64,000 nt of DNA from Brevundimonas sp. (GCF_003248455.1 NZ_QFNM01000005.1:62001-126000), one strand, 5' to 3'. Positions 45,395-53,607 are shown, counted from the stretch's first letter. The notes: generated by a model from the letters alone, not told the origin. Translations and numbers: made by a program.

Positions 45395-45682
45395 ATGTCG
45401 ACTGATGATCCACAAACCTGTCGTCGCGCGCTTCGGGAGATCGGAGAGATCGCCGCCGTGGCGCGCTTGCCCGACACCCAGATGACGGACCGGGAAGCGC
45501 TGGAATCCATTTCCGCGATCGCCGAATGGGTGGACGAAGAGACATCGGGCGCTCAGCCGGATTGCGGCAGCATCATCCATCGCCTCAACACCCTGACGGC
45601 TGACGTCGACTTCGAGGCCCTGACGGATGGGGAGGCGCTCGTCCTTTTCAGGACGGTCCTTGACGCGCTCCGCCGGGTCTGA
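45395..45682 (+). CDS. hypothetical protein (95 aa)
   Basis: Not recognised. A mostly helical acidic small protein without signal peptide or membrane segment. It contains a four-helix-like pattern ('TCRRALREIGEIAAVARL', 'DREALESISAIAEWVDEE', 'SIIHRLNTLTADVDFEAL', 'EALVLFRTVLDALRR'), which resembles small cytoplasmic regulators or antitoxin-like proteins, but no motif supports a function. It precedes the manganese catalase gene by about 100 bp in the same direction; a candidate stress promoter lies between them, so they may be separate transcription units. Confidence 0.55.
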   Translation: MSTDDPQTCRRALREIGEIAAVARLPDTQMTDREALESISAIAEWVDEETSGAQPDCGSIIHRLNTLTADVDFEALTDGEALVLFRTVLDALRRV

Positions 45683-45730
45683 CGCCGGATGCGACGCCGC
45701 TCAGGTGAAAACGTCGCCTAGACGACTTTC

Positions 45731-45756
45731 GGAACAGGCGGTCAGAGGGGCCGGTT
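45731..45756 (+). promoter_or_regulatory. candidate EcfG (general stress sigma) promoter of Mn-catalase
   Basis: GGAAC (45731-45735), 17-bp spacer counted to GGTT (45753-45756). The alphaproteobacterial general stress sigma factor consensus is GGAAC-N16-17-CGTT; the -10 half differs at one position. It lies 30 bp before the catalase ATG, and manganese catalase genes are frequent members of that regulon. Confidence 0.5.
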
Positions 45757-45785
45757 AGCGCTTTGTCATAACCGGAGCGGCCCAA

Positions 45786-46685
45786 ATGTTCATGCACAAC
45801 AAACGTCTTATGTACACGGTCCGGGTCGCCGAGCCGAACCCCGGCCTGGCGACCTTGATGCTGGAGCAATTCGGGGGACCGCAGGGCGAACTGGCTGCGG
45901 CGATGCGCTATTTCACCCAGGCCCTGGCGGAGGAGGATCCGGGCCGCAAGGACATGCTGCTGGATATCGCGACCGAGGAACTGAGTCATCTTGAGGTCAT
46001 CGGCTCCATCGTCGCCATGCTGAACCGCGGCGCAAAGGGCAAGATGGCCGAGGCGGCGTTGGAGGAGGCCGATCTCTATCTCTCGCTGAACGACCGCGGG
46101 GAAAGCCACACCACGTCGATCCTGTACGGCGGCGCGCCGGCGTTGGTGAATTCGGCCGGGACGCCCTGGACCGCCGCCTATGTGGATTCGATCGGCGATC
46201 CCACGTGCGACCTGCGCTCCAACATCGCGGCGGAATCGCGCGCTAAGATCGTCTATGAACGGCTGATCAACGTGACGGACGACGTCGGGATCAAGGATGC
46301 GCTGGCCTTCTTGATGACGCGCGAGGTCGCGCACCAGAAATCCTTCGAAAAGGCGCTCTACGCCATCGAGCCGAACTTCCCGGCCGGAAAGCTGGGCGGG
46401 CTGCCCGAGTTCAGCGACAAATACTACGACCTCTCGCGCGGCGAAGGCGATGCGCGCGGGCCCTGGAATGAAGGCGAACAATGGGAGTTCGTGGACGATC
46501 CCGACCTTCAGTCGGCGGTCGATGGCGGAGACGGAACCGCGAGCGTGGACCTGGACAAGGCGGACAGAGCGGCGGTTGCGGCCTTCGCGGAGCGGACCGC
46601 GTCGAACCCGGCCAGCAACCCTGTGACAGGCGCCGACCTCGGGGCCGGTCCCGGCGCGGGCAAGACCACGCAACTGGCGGAATAG
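45786..46685 (+). CDS. manganese (non-haem) catalase (299 aa)
   Basis: Dimanganese enzyme that dismutates H2O2. Ferritin-like four-helix domain with metal ligands: Glu35 in GELAAAMRY, Glu65 and His68 in TEELSHLEVIG (E-E-x-x-H), Glu near 150 in 'AAESRAKIVYERLIN', and Glu180/His183 in REVAHQKS. The C-terminal 'PNFPAGKLGG' and a long disordered acidic tail are typical. There is no signal peptide, so it is cytoplasmic. It is probably under general stress control (GGAAC box upstream) and stands with an alcohol dehydrogenase, SRPBCC protein and hemerythrin that are common in the same regulon. Confidence 0.92.
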   Translation: MFMHNKRLMYTVRVAEPNPGLATLMLEQFGGPQGELAAAMRYFTQALAEEDPGRKDMLLDIATEELSHLEVIGSIVAMLNRGAKGKMAEAALEEADLYLSLNDRGESHTTSILYGGAPALVNSAGTPWTAAYVDSIGDPTCDLRSNIAAESRAKIVYERLINVTDDVGIKDALAFLMTREVAHQKSFEKALYAIEPNFPAGKLGGLPEFSDKYYDLSRGEGDARGPWNEGEQWEFVDDPDLQSAVDGGDGTASVDLDKADRAAVAAFAERTASNPASNPVTGADLGAGPGAGKTTQLAE

Positions 46686-46703
46686 GCGCGATTGGTCGAC
46701 CTG

Positions 46704-47006
46704 ATGCCGCGATTCTTCTTCCACCTGCGGGATCACCGTTTCACGCCCGACGAGATCGGGGAGGAATTCCCGGACGTCGGGGCCGCCGGCCGGGAAGCGC
46801 TGCGGGTCGCCGCAGACATGTTGCGCGACATGGACGAGCTTTCCGGCCGGGCGGATCTCGCCGTCGTCTGCACCGACGCTGCGGGCGAGGTGGTGTCGGC
46901 CGTCTGCGTATCGCAGCCGCCGGTCGAGGACGCCGGCGCCTTGCTGGCCGGCTGGCGCGAGCAGGCGGGACGACCATGCCGGGAAGGACCGCCGGCGTTT
47001 ATGTGA
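46704..47006 (+). CDS. DUF6894-like small protein (100 aa)
   Basis: Starts MPRFFFHLRDHRFTPDEIGE, the hallmark (PRxxFHxxDG...D..G.E..D...A..EA) of a small family common in alphaproteobacteria, often in stress or catalase loci. 'AAGREALRVAADML' near residue 30 is the family helix, followed by 'LAVVCTDAAGEVVSAV', a beta-hairpin. Function unknown. The ATG at 46704 is preferred over a TTG at 46692. It lies 18 bp after the catalase stop and overlaps the next regulator gene by 31 bp, so these three are one operon. Confidence 0.78.
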   Translation: MPRFFFHLRDHRFTPDEIGEEFPDVGAAGREALRVAADMLRDMDELSGRADLAVVCTDAAGEVVSAVCVSQPPVEDAGALLAGWREQAGRPCREGPPAFM

Positions 47007-47791
47007 ACGACGATCTCGCGCAACGGCTGCGCCGCCCGAGCGTTGCAGGGCAGGTCAGGGCGCGAGGGCGTGAAGTGGACAGGCTTGTCGAGAAACTGCG
47101 TCGACGGGACGATCTGAGCCGCGAGGAAGAGGCCGCGCTCCGTGAGGTTCTCGGCGAAACCCAGATCGCCGCCGCCGGGACGGACATCATTCGCGAGGGC
47201 GATCGCCCCCAGAACAGCACCCTGCTGATCGAAGGTTTCACCGCGCGATACGTGACGCTGGGCGATGGCGGACGTCAGATCACCGAACTGAACGTCAGCG
47301 GCGATTTCATCGATCTGCACAGCTTCGTCATGAAACATATGGATCATGGCGTGATGGCCTTGACGGACTGCGTGATCCAGCCCGCGCCACACGTCGCGCT
47401 AAGGCGGCTGACGGAAAGCCATCCCCACCTTTCGCGGCTGCTCTGGCTCGACACGGTGATCGACGCGGCCATCCACCGTCAGTGTATCGCCTCCATGGGG
47501 CGGCGCAGCGCCCTGGCCCACATGGCGCATCTGCTGTGCGAACTGTGCACAAGGCTGGCCGTTGTCGGCGCCGCGCCGGATCGGGCGTTCGATCTTCCCT
47601 TGTCGCAGTCTGTCCTTGCCGATGTTCTCGGCCTTTCGACGGTGCATGTGAACCGGCTGATCTCGGAACTTCGCACCCGGCGGCTGCTTAACTGGGCGCA
47701 GGGAAGGGTCGTCGTTCTCGATTGGGACGGACTGGTGGAGCTGGCCGAATTCGATCCTGTATATCTGAGACTTCAGTCCGAGCCCGTGTGA
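46976..47791 (+). CDS. Crp/Fnr-family transcriptional regulator (271 aa)
   Basis: Cyclic-nucleotide-binding-like sensor domain at residues 40-160 ('AGTDIIREGDRPQNSTLLIE' near 63, 'GDFIDLHSFV' near 98) and a C-terminal winged HTH ('LPLSQSVLADVLGLSTVHVN' near 205, 'RLISELRTRRLL'). No Cys cluster for an FeS sensor is visible, so it belongs to the general Crp-like group seen in stress loci of alphaproteobacteria. The ATG at 46976 overlaps the DUF6894 gene; earlier in-frame sequence runs through other genes. It probably controls the cluster itself (inference). Confidence 0.88.
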   Translation: MPGRTAGVYVNDDLAQRLRRPSVAGQVRARGREVDRLVEKLRRRDDLSREEEAALREVLGETQIAAAGTDIIREGDRPQNSTLLIEGFTARYVTLGDGGRQITELNVSGDFIDLHSFVMKHMDHGVMALTDCVIQPAPHVALRRLTESHPHLSRLLWLDTVIDAAIHRQCIASMGRRSALAHMAHLLCELCTRLAVVGAAPDRAFDLPLSQSVLADVLGLSTVHVNRLISELRTRRLLNWAQGRVVVLDWDGLVELAEFDPVYLRLQSEPV

Positions 47792-47867
47792 TCTCGCCGA
47801 AGCGGCGCACGGTGAAGCCGTTCACCTATGTGAATGCGCAGCTGTCGAAGAAATCCCATGGTGCGGC

Positions 47868-48599
47868 ATGACAGAGGCTCCCCTGCTGGCTTCCGCCGCG
47901 CCCATCACTGCCGAACGCCGACTTTCGGACCCGGCCGCAGGGGGCGAACCCACACAGGTCGCCGAACAGACCTTGCAGCTGTGGCGGGCTTTTGCGCCGT
48001 TGCCGCCGGAACGACGGCGCTGGGCGCTGGCGAAGGGTCGGGTGGAGGCTGCGGGTGCTGGCCAAGGGTTGGCCGTCAGCGACGAGGTCGCCGTGGTGGT
48101 CGCCGGCGTCTTGTGCGTCCATGTCGGCGGCTCGGGGTTGTCGTCGGACATTCTGGGACCCGGCGACGTCTTCTCCACGGGGGCCGGCCGGCAGGTCGCG
48201 GGGAACTGGATCACCGACGGACTGGTCTATCGGACATCGCTGGCCGACTGGATTGAGACGGCTGGCGTGGACGGCCTGTCTCACCTGCTCGAAGCGGTCG
48301 ACCGGAGCAAGGCCCGCCTCGAGCGGGGTCTGCGGTGCGCATCCCGGCATCGTGCGACCGAGCGTGTCGCAGACCTGCTGTGCGCCCTGCATGACGTAAC
48401 AGGCCTGGCCACGGCCCCGCTGTCCCAGGAACGCCTGGGCGTGATGCTCGGCCTGCGTCGCACCACCGTCAATGCGTCGTGCCGCGCCCTTCACGACGCC
48501 GGTCTGACCCGCACGGCGCGCGGCCAGATTCGTCTGACCAGCATCGACGCCTTGAGAAGCACGGCTTGCGGCTGTCGCCGCATGGCGCAGTCATCCTGA
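47868..48599 (+). CDS. Crp/Fnr-like transcriptional regulator, shortened sensor domain (243 aa)
   Basis: C-terminal winged helix-turn-helix at about residues 180-225 ('APLSQERLGVMLGLRRTTVN', 'ASCRALHDAGLTRTARGQIR') is clear. The N-terminal half keeps a beta-roll outline ('VSDEVAVVVAGVLCVHVGGS' near 70, 'ILGPGDVFSTGAG' near 96), but the ligand-binding R-S-A segment is not evident. It is the second Crp-like gene in tandem, 76 bp after the first. A Cys-containing tail (STACGCRRM) is unusual. It converges on the alcohol dehydrogenase gene across a hairpin terminator. Confidence 0.8.
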   Translation: MTEAPLLASAAPITAERRLSDPAAGGEPTQVAEQTLQLWRAFAPLPPERRRWALAKGRVEAAGAGQGLAVSDEVAVVVAGVLCVHVGGSGLSSDILGPGDVFSTGAGRQVAGNWITDGLVYRTSLADWIETAGVDGLSHLLEAVDRSKARLERGLRCASRHRATERVADLLCALHDVTGLATAPLSQERLGVMLGLRRTTVNASCRALHDAGLTRTARGQIRLTSIDALRSTACGCRRMAQSS

Positions 48600-48616
48600 C
48601 GGCCGATCGTGAATCT

Positions 48617-48658
48617 GATCCGCTGACGGAAACGTTTGCGTAGTGTCGTCAGCGGATC
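48617..48658. terminator. bidirectional hairpin between convergent genes
   Basis: Perfect 12-bp arms GATCCGCTGACG (48617-48628) and CGTCAGCGGATC (48647-48658) with an 18-nt loop, in the 69-bp gap between a Crp-like gene and the convergent alcohol dehydrogenase. No clear T-run on either side, but position favours a shared terminator. Confidence 0.6.
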
Positions 48659-48668
48659 CGGTTCAGGC

Positions 48669-49847
48669 TTAGGCGTGCGGCTTGAGGACGACCTTCGTCC
48701 ATTCGTTCGGATTGTCGTGGAAGTTCTTGTAAGCCTCTGGCGCCTGTTCCAGCGGCAGGCGGTGGCTGATCAGGTCGGTCGTGTCGATCTTGCCCTCGAG
48801 CACCAGTTGAAGCAGTTCGGGCAGATATTTCTGGACGTGAGTCTGGCCGGTCTTGATCGTCAGGCCCTTCTGCATCATCGCGCCGATCGGCAGCTTGTCG
48901 CCGATGCCGCCATAGACGCCGGGGATGGAGACGCGGCCGCCCTTGCGACAGGCCATCAGGGTCTCGCGCAGCACATGCTGGCGATCGGTGCCCAGCTTGG
49001 TCTCCTGCTTCACCGCGTCGATGATATTGTCGGGCGAAAAGCCGTGCGCCTCCATGCCGACGGCGTCGATGCAGGCGTCCGGCCCGATCCCGGCGGTCAT
49101 CTCCATCAGGGCCTCGCGCACCTTGACCTCATGATAGTCGAGGACCTCCGCGCCGTTGGCGCGGGCCAGTTCCAGACGACGCGGATGGTGGTCGATGGCG
49201 ATGATCCGCGCGGCGCCCATCAGCCTGGCGCTCTTGATGGCGAACAGGCCGACAGGCCCGCAGCCCCAGATGGCGACCGTGTCGCCCGGCTCGATGCCCG
49301 CATTCTCGGCGGCCATCCAGCCTGTGGGGAAGATGTCGGAAAGGAAGAGCACCCGCTCGTCCTCGATCCCGTCCGGCACGACGATCGGCCCGATGTCGGA
49401 ATAGGGGACGCGGACATATTCGGCCTGACCGCCGGCGTAGCCTCCGGTCAGGTGCGAGTAGCCGAACAGGCCGGCTGTCGGATAGCCATAGGCGATTTCC
49501 GAGGCGTCGGACTTGTCGGCGGGGTTGGAGTTGTCGCAGGCGGAAAACTGCTGCTTGCCGCAATGGAAGCAGGAGCCGCAGGCGATCACGAAGGGGACGA
49601 CCACCTTCTGGCCGACCTTCAGGCGGGTGTTCCCGTTCCCGACCTCGATGACCTCGCCCATGAATTCGTGGCCCAGTATGTCGCCGTTCGACATGCCGGG
49701 GATGACGCTGTCGTAGAGGTGCAGGTCCGATCCGCAGATGGCGGTGGCCGTGATCTTGATGATCGCGTCCCGCGGGTTGACGATCTGCGGATCGGGGACG
49801 GTGTCCACTTGAACATTGTGTTTTCCGTGCCAGGTCAAAGCGCGCAT
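48669..49847 (-). CDS. zinc-dependent alcohol dehydrogenase (392 aa)
   Basis: Medium-chain dehydrogenase with both zinc sites. Catalytic zinc: Cys in ICGSDLHLY near residue 38 and the GHEFMGE segment near 59. Structural zinc: the four-Cys lobe CGSCFHCGKQQFSAC (C-x2-C-x2-C-x7-C) near 90-104. The NAD-binding loop is 'VAIWGCGPVGLFAIKSARLM' near 195. The length and lobe place it with the FdhA-like formaldehyde/threonine dehydrogenase group (zinc-dependent 'YcjQ/FdhA-like'), so the substrate may be formaldehyde, a glutathione adduct or another alcohol. It is the last gene of a three-gene minus-strand operon with the SRPBCC gene 17 bp upstream. Confidence 0.9.
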   Translation of the reverse strand: MRALTWHGKHNVQVDTVPDPQIVNPRDAIIKITATAICGSDLHLYDSVIPGMSNGDILGHEFMGEVIEVGNGNTRLKVGQKVVVPFVIACGSCFHCGKQQFSACDNSNPADKSDASEIAYGYPTAGLFGYSHLTGGYAGGQAEYVRVPYSDIGPIVVPDGIEDERVLFLSDIFPTGWMAAENAGIEPGDTVAIWGCGPVGLFAIKSARLMGAARIIAIDHHPRRLELARANGAEVLDYHEVKVREALMEMTAGIGPDACIDAVGMEAHGFSPDNIIDAVKQETKLGTDRQHVLRETLMACRKGGRVSIPGVYGGIGDKLPIGAMMQKGLTIKTGQTHVQKYLPELLQLVLEGKIDTTDLISHRLPLEQAPEAYKNFHDNPNEWTKVVLKPHA

Positions 49848-49864
49848 GGGGTCTTCCTTCGGGA

Positions 49865-50431
49865 TCAGAAATGGCGGTCGGCGCGGGGCGCGGCGTCGGG
49901 CGCTTTCGAAGTCGGGATCTCACCCGTCTCCATCAGTTGTTTGAAGCGGCGCAGCTCCCGCCGGGCCTGCACCCGGGGTTCGCGCTGAAGCACCTTGGCG
50001 ACCAGCTTGCCGACGGCGCCGGCGGGCGGGTCGTAGCTGATGAGCACGCGGACCTCCGTGCCCCGACCGAAGGGGTTGTCGCGGAACTCGACCCAGCCCT
50101 CGTGGTCGACATCGCTTTCCTCGGTTGATCGCCAGGCGATGTATTCTCCCGGGCGTTCCTCGGTGATCTCGCTGACGAGTTCGATGTCGACGCCGGCCGG
50201 GCCGGCCACGGTCCAGCTTGAGCGTTTCTCATCGAGAATTTCCACGGATTTCACATTTTCCATGAAGCTCGGGAGGTTGGCGAAGTTTCGCCAGTAGGCG
50301 TAGAGCGCGTCCCGCGGTCGATTGATCATGACGGCGCGTACGCTGGTCGCGTCATATGCGCCCTCTACCCGATCGTCATCGGTGAAGGCCGGGCTCTGCA
50401 CGTCGGCGTGGGTGGACAGGGGTTCGGACAT
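49865..50431 (-). CDS. SRPBCC/polyketide cyclase-like protein (188 aa)
   Basis: START/Bet v1-like fold domain in residues 30-160: 'VRAVMINRPRDALYAYWRNF' with 'ANLPSFMENVKSVEIL' at the start and 'EYIAWRSTEESDVDHEGWVE' with 'RDNPFGRGTEVRVLISYDPP' in the second half, ending with a helix 'LVAKVLQREPRVQARRELRR'. This matches cyclase/dehydrase-like SRPBCC proteins (YndB/COQ10 type) often encoded next to zinc alcohol dehydrogenases in alphaproteobacterial stress loci. Ligand unknown. It lies between the hypothetical gene (2-bp gap) and the dehydrogenase. Confidence 0.85.
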   Translation of the reverse strand: MSEPLSTHADVQSPAFTDDDRVEGAYDATSVRAVMINRPRDALYAYWRNFANLPSFMENVKSVEILDEKRSSWTVAGPAGVDIELVSEITEERPGEYIAWRSTEESDVDHEGWVEFRDNPFGRGTEVRVLISYDPPAGAVGKLVAKVLQREPRVQARRELRRFKQLMETGEIPTSKAPDAAPRADRHF

Positions 50432-50433
50432 GA

Positions 50434-50814
50434 CTAGGATTCCTGAACTGTCTGAGGGGTGTCTGAGCCGCAGGCCGGGCGGCGCGCCTCGAAATCGAAG
50501 CGGTCTCCGCTCGACAGGACGTGGGTCCTGACGTCGAAGATCGACAGGGCGCGATCAGCCTTGGCCTCGGCGATGTCGGAGTGGGTGGCCGCCTCTCCAT
50601 CGCCCATATGGACGGCGCCCGAACCGATCACCCGCCCGGCGTTGGCGGTGGTGCGCAGGATCACGGTCTGCCCGGATGACGGCCTGGCGTCGGGCGTCAG
50701 TCCCTGGCGCGCCAAGACGTCGAGCGCCGCCGCGTCGTTGAGGCGTAGGCGGGGCATCACCGCCTCTGGCCCTCGCCACGCCAACCGCCTGGTCGTCGAG
50801 GCCGCAAAGTCCAT
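50434..50814 (-). CDS. hypothetical protein (126 aa)
   Basis: Not recognised. The frame is open and has the start MDFAASTTRRLAWRG; a longer in-frame start exists at 51168, but that part is low-complexity and covers the hemerythrin promoter. The middle, 'PEAVMPRLRLNDAAALDVLA' and 'TVILRTTANAGRVIGSGAVH', shows alternating strand/helix. No signal peptide or membrane segment. Its stop is 2 bp before the SRPBCC start, consistent with being first in that operon. It could also be a chance frame in high-GC DNA; support is mainly operon spacing. Confidence 0.4.
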   Translation of the reverse strand: MDFAASTTRRLAWRGPEAVMPRLRLNDAAALDVLARQGLTPDARPSSGQTVILRTTANAGRVIGSGAVHMGDGEAATHSDIAEAKADRALSIFDVRTHVLSSGDRFDFEARRPACGSDTPQTVQES

Positions 50815-51170
50815 CGATAGCCCTGATTCATCGCCGAACCCTTCATCGGAAGTGCAACAATCCTTCGATGGACCAACGGTTCCAGTGTCCGATTTGCGAC
50901 TCGTCATCATCGGCAACAATTGGAAAACACTTGGAACTTGCTCTCTCTCTACTGGTTCGAGCGCCTCGAGGGGCCGGACGTGGATCGGCGCGGAACGATT
51001 GGGGGGCTGTCGCCCTGGATAGGCGTGGCGGCTCGCTGCGGCGACCTCGACCGGGGCGTCTAAGGCCGCGCCAGGACGGGTCGGGGAGCGCTCCCGCGAA
51101 CTGTTGCAAACCGGACAGACGGAACCGAGGCGGCGCTGCGGTCTTGAGTGTCGAAACTCCCGGAGCACTC
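50815..51170. other. divergent intergenic region of the stress cluster
   Basis: 356 bp between the minus-strand hypothetical/SRPBCC/ADH operon and the plus-strand hemerythrin gene. It holds the candidate stress promoter at 50933-50957 and an A/T- and CT-richer stretch (50930-50955). No tRNA, hairpin terminator or credible small gene was found. Confidence 0.55.
50933..50957 (+). promoter_or_regulatory. candidate EcfG-type promoter upstream of the hemerythrin gene
   Basis: GGAAC (50933-50937), 16-bp spacer, GGTT (50954-50957). This matches the general stress consensus except for the first base of the -10 box. It is 214 bp before the hemerythrin ATG, so a long leader would be implied, which lowers confidence. 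Confidence 0.35.
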
Positions 51171-51701
51171 ATGTCGCTGATCGATAAGGCCCTTGCCGCC
51201 ATCACGCCTCAGCCGTCCGCCGAAAAGCGGGCCGAAGCCACCGAAAACGCCCGAGCCGTCGCATCGCGAGGCGATTGGCTGTCCGCAGTTCTCGACCATC
51301 ACGATCAGATTCGGGAAGCCTTCGCCGTCGGTCGTGCAGCGAAGACGGCGGCCGAACGGACAGCGGCCATGAAGGCCTTGGCCCTGGTCCTCAACGGGCA
51401 TTCGTTGGCCGAGGAACTGGTGCTCTATCCCGCGCTCGCCCAGGCGGGCGAAAAGGCTCATGCCGCGCACGCCTATCTGGAGCAGACGACGGCGAAAGCG
51501 CAGATGGCCGAACTCGAAAACATCGCGCCTTCGAAAACCGCCTGGATGGACAAGTGGGAACACATCGAGGGCGCGGTTCTGACCCACATGTTCGAGGAGG
51601 AGAGCGGTTGGTTCCTCACCCTTAAGAACAAGGCGGAACAGCCGACGCGCCTGACCGAGCGCTATCTTGAAGAGTTCCACCGCTACGCCGGCGCGGCTTG
51701 A
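51171..51701 (+). CDS. hemerythrin HHE domain protein (176 aa)
   Basis: Four-helix bundle expected to bind a di-iron centre: His43/His44 in SAVLDHHDQIREAF, His-containing 'LNGHSLAEELVLYPAL' (H-x3-E-E) near residue 78, and 'AVLTHMFEEESGWFL' (H-x3-E) near 150. Such proteins sense or store O2/NO or protect from oxidative stress. No signal peptide. The ATG at 51171 is the first with family-like context. Its place in a cluster with catalase, dehydrogenase and SRPBCC proteins fits a stress regulon. Confidence 0.85.
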   Translation: MSLIDKALAAITPQPSAEKRAEATENARAVASRGDWLSAVLDHHDQIREAFAVGRAAKTAAERTAAMKALALVLNGHSLAEELVLYPALAQAGEKAHAAHAYLEQTTAKAQMAELENIAPSKTAWMDKWEHIEGAVLTHMFEEESGWFLTLKNKAEQPTRLTERYLEEFHRYAGAA

Positions 51702-51877
51702 GGTCGGCCTGACGTCGTCTGGCCGCTCGCTATTCTACCTGTCTGAGCCCGATCACCGCCCAGCTATCATTGCGACACGCCCGGATCGGATACGAAAAGC
51801 TGCGGAAACGCCGTGGCGCTTCACCCTGGCGGGTTCGCCCTGGCTAAGCCGCAGGATCGGCGGGATCGGGACGCGCT

Positions 51878-51904
51878 GAGAATGTGTGGTCGCCCGACAT
51901 TCTC
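51878..51904 (+). promoter_or_regulatory. stem-loop upstream of metN
   Basis: Perfect 8-bp arms GAGAATGT (51878-51885) and ACATTCTC (51897-51904) around an 11-nt loop, ending 39 bp before the metN start. It may be part of the leader or an operator. The surrounding gap (51702-51943) contains no other recognisable element, and I could not fit the SAM-II or SAM/SAH riboswitch patterns to it. Confidence 0.5.
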
Positions 51905-51943
51905 CTTGCCACCCCGGCCGCTGCGTCGCACTAGACCGGCCCG

Positions 51944-52948
51944 ATGTCAGCAAACTCAATGATCCGACTGGAAGGCGTGACCCGCCGGTTTCGCACCGCC
52001 GCCGGGGAGCGCACGGCCCTGGATGCGGTCGATCTGTCCGTCACGGCAGGCGAGGTGTTCGGCGTGGTGGGCCGCTCCGGCGCCGGCAAGTCGACCCTGG
52101 TGCGGACCATCAATCTGCTGGAACGGCCCGACGCCGGCCGTGTCTGGGTGGGCGACCAGGACCTGATGGGGTTGAAACCGGCGGCACTGCGCGCCGCACG
52201 CCGTCGCATCGGCATGATCTTCCAGCATTTCAACCTGCTGCACAGCCGCACCATTCGCGACAACGTCGCTCTGCCTCTGGCGCTGGAAGGCCGCCCCCGC
52301 GACCTGATCGCCAGACGGGTCGATGAGTTGATGGAGCGGTTGGGTCTGGCGGAGCACGCCCGTAAATACCCCGCCCAACTGTCCGGCGGCCAGAAGCAGC
52401 GCGTCGGCATCGCCCGCGCCCTGGCCTGCGAACCGTCGATCCTGCTGTGCGACGAGGCGACCAGCGCGCTCGATCCCGAGACGACCGAGGACATCCTGTC
52501 CCTGCTGGACCGGCTGAACCGCGACCTGGGTCTGACCCTGGTGCTGATCACCCACGAAATGGAGGTGGTGCGCCGTGTCTGCGACAAGGTGGCGGTGATG
52601 GAGGGGGGGCGGATCGTCGAGACGGGCGCTACCGCCGATGTCTTCCTTAATCCTGGCGCCCCGGCGACGCGCAGCCTGCTGGCCGAGGGCGAAGCCCGCA
52701 CGGCGACGCCGCGCCCTGTCGGCGGCATGGTCGCGCGTCTTGTCTTCCGCGGCCAGCAGACCTTCCAGCCGGTGCTAAGCCGCATCTCGCGCGAAACGGG
52801 CGTCGATCACGCCATCCTGGCCGGCCGCATCGGCCGGTTCCGTGATCAGCCCTATGGTCAGCTGGAGATTTCGTTGCTGGGCGGCGATCCGCAGGCGGCG
52901 ATCGAACGGCTCAGGGCCGAGGGCGTCGAGGTGGAGGTGGCGTCGTGA
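51944..52948 (+). CDS. metN: methionine ABC transporter, ATPase
   Basis: Drives D/L-methionine import with MetI and MetQ. 334 residues: Walker A GRSGAGKS near 46, Q-loop 'MIFQHFNLLHS' near 88, signature LSGGQKQR near 145, Walker B ILLCDEATSALD near 166, H-loop 'LITHE' near 200. The C-terminal NIL (regulatory methionine-binding) domain occupies about 265-334 ('VARLVFRGQQTFQPVLSRIS'), giving feedback inhibition by cytoplasmic methionine in the family. First gene of metNIQ; its stop overlaps the metI ATG by one base (TGATG). Confidence 0.95.
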   Translation: MSANSMIRLEGVTRRFRTAAGERTALDAVDLSVTAGEVFGVVGRSGAGKSTLVRTINLLERPDAGRVWVGDQDLMGLKPAALRAARRRIGMIFQHFNLLHSRTIRDNVALPLALEGRPRDLIARRVDELMERLGLAEHARKYPAQLSGGQKQRVGIARALACEPSILLCDEATSALDPETTEDILSLLDRLNRDLGLTLVLITHEMEVVRRVCDKVAVMEGGRIVETGATADVFLNPGAPATRSLLAEGEARTATPRPVGGMVARLVFRGQQTFQPVLSRISRETGVDHAILAGRIGRFRDQPYGQLEISLLGGDPQAAIERLRAEGVEVEVAS

Positions 52949-53607
52949 TGTTCGGATCCAACATCGACTGGACCGCCATAGCCGAGGCGACAGGCGACAC
53001 CTTGCTGATGCTGGCCGCCTCGCTGGTCATCACGATCCTGCTGGGGTTGCCGTTGGGGGTGGCCCTCTATGTCACGGGCCGGGGGCGGATTCTGGAGGAC
53101 CGCATCGTCCACGCCCTGCTGTCCTTCGTGGTCAATGTGCTGCGCTCGGTGCCCTTCATCATTCTGCTGATCGTCATGCTGCCGGCGACGGTGCTGCTGG
53201 TCGGCACGTCGCTAGGCGTAGCCGGGGCCATTCCGCCCCTCGTTGTCGGCGCCGCGCCCTTCTATGCGCGCCTGGTCGAGACGGCCCTCAGGGAGGTGGA
53301 GCGCGGCATGATCGAGGCGACCCAGGCCATGGGCGGCACGACGTGGCAGATCGTGCGCCGGGTGCTGCTGCCCGAGGCCCTGCCGGGCCTGATCGCCGGC
53401 GCCACCGTCACCGCCATCGCCCTGGTCGGCTACACGGCCATGGCCGGGGTCGTAGGGGCGGGCGGTCTGGGCGACCTGGCCATCCGCTTCGGCTATCAGC
53501 GGTTCCAGACCGACGTCATGGCGGTGACGGTAGTTCTGCTGCTCGTCATCGTACAAATTCTGCAAGTGCTCGGCGACCGTTGGGTGGCTAGAGTCTCGCA
53601 CCGCTAG
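52948..53607 (+). CDS. metI: methionine ABC transporter, permease
   Basis: 219-residue inner-membrane permease with five membrane helices. The coupling-helix EAA motif is 'GMIEATQAMGGTTWQIVRRV' near 120-140, followed by 'LLPEALPGLIAGATVTAIAL'. 'RSVPFIILLIVMLP' near 65 is typical of MetI. A GTG at 52945 is also possible, but the ATG at 52948 directly overlaps the metN stop and is used. Works as a dimer with MetN2 and receives methionine from MetQ. Confidence 0.95.
   Translation: MFGSNIDWTAIAEATGDTLLMLAASLVITILLGLPLGVALYVTGRGRILEDRIVHALLSFVVNVLRSVPFIILLIVMLPATVLLVGTSLGVAGAIPPLVVGAAPFYARLVETALREVERGMIEATQAMGGTTWQIVRRVLLPEALPGLIAGATVTAIALVGYTAMAGVVGAGGLGDLAIRFGYQRFQTDVMAVTVVLLLVIVQILQVLGDRWVARVSHR

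Noticed and set aside
50855..50881. Second stress promoter on the minus strand for the SRPBCC/dehydrogenase operon
   Set aside because: A GGAAC occurs on the minus strand near 50882, but the sequence 16-17 bp later is GATT/ATTG rather than CGTT-like, so it is too weak to list.
51702..51943. SAM-type riboswitch upstream of metN
   Set aside because: I looked for the SAM-II pseudoknot pattern and related cores (CTTGCAGCC... and following AAA-rich loop) and could not align them; only a simple hairpin is present.
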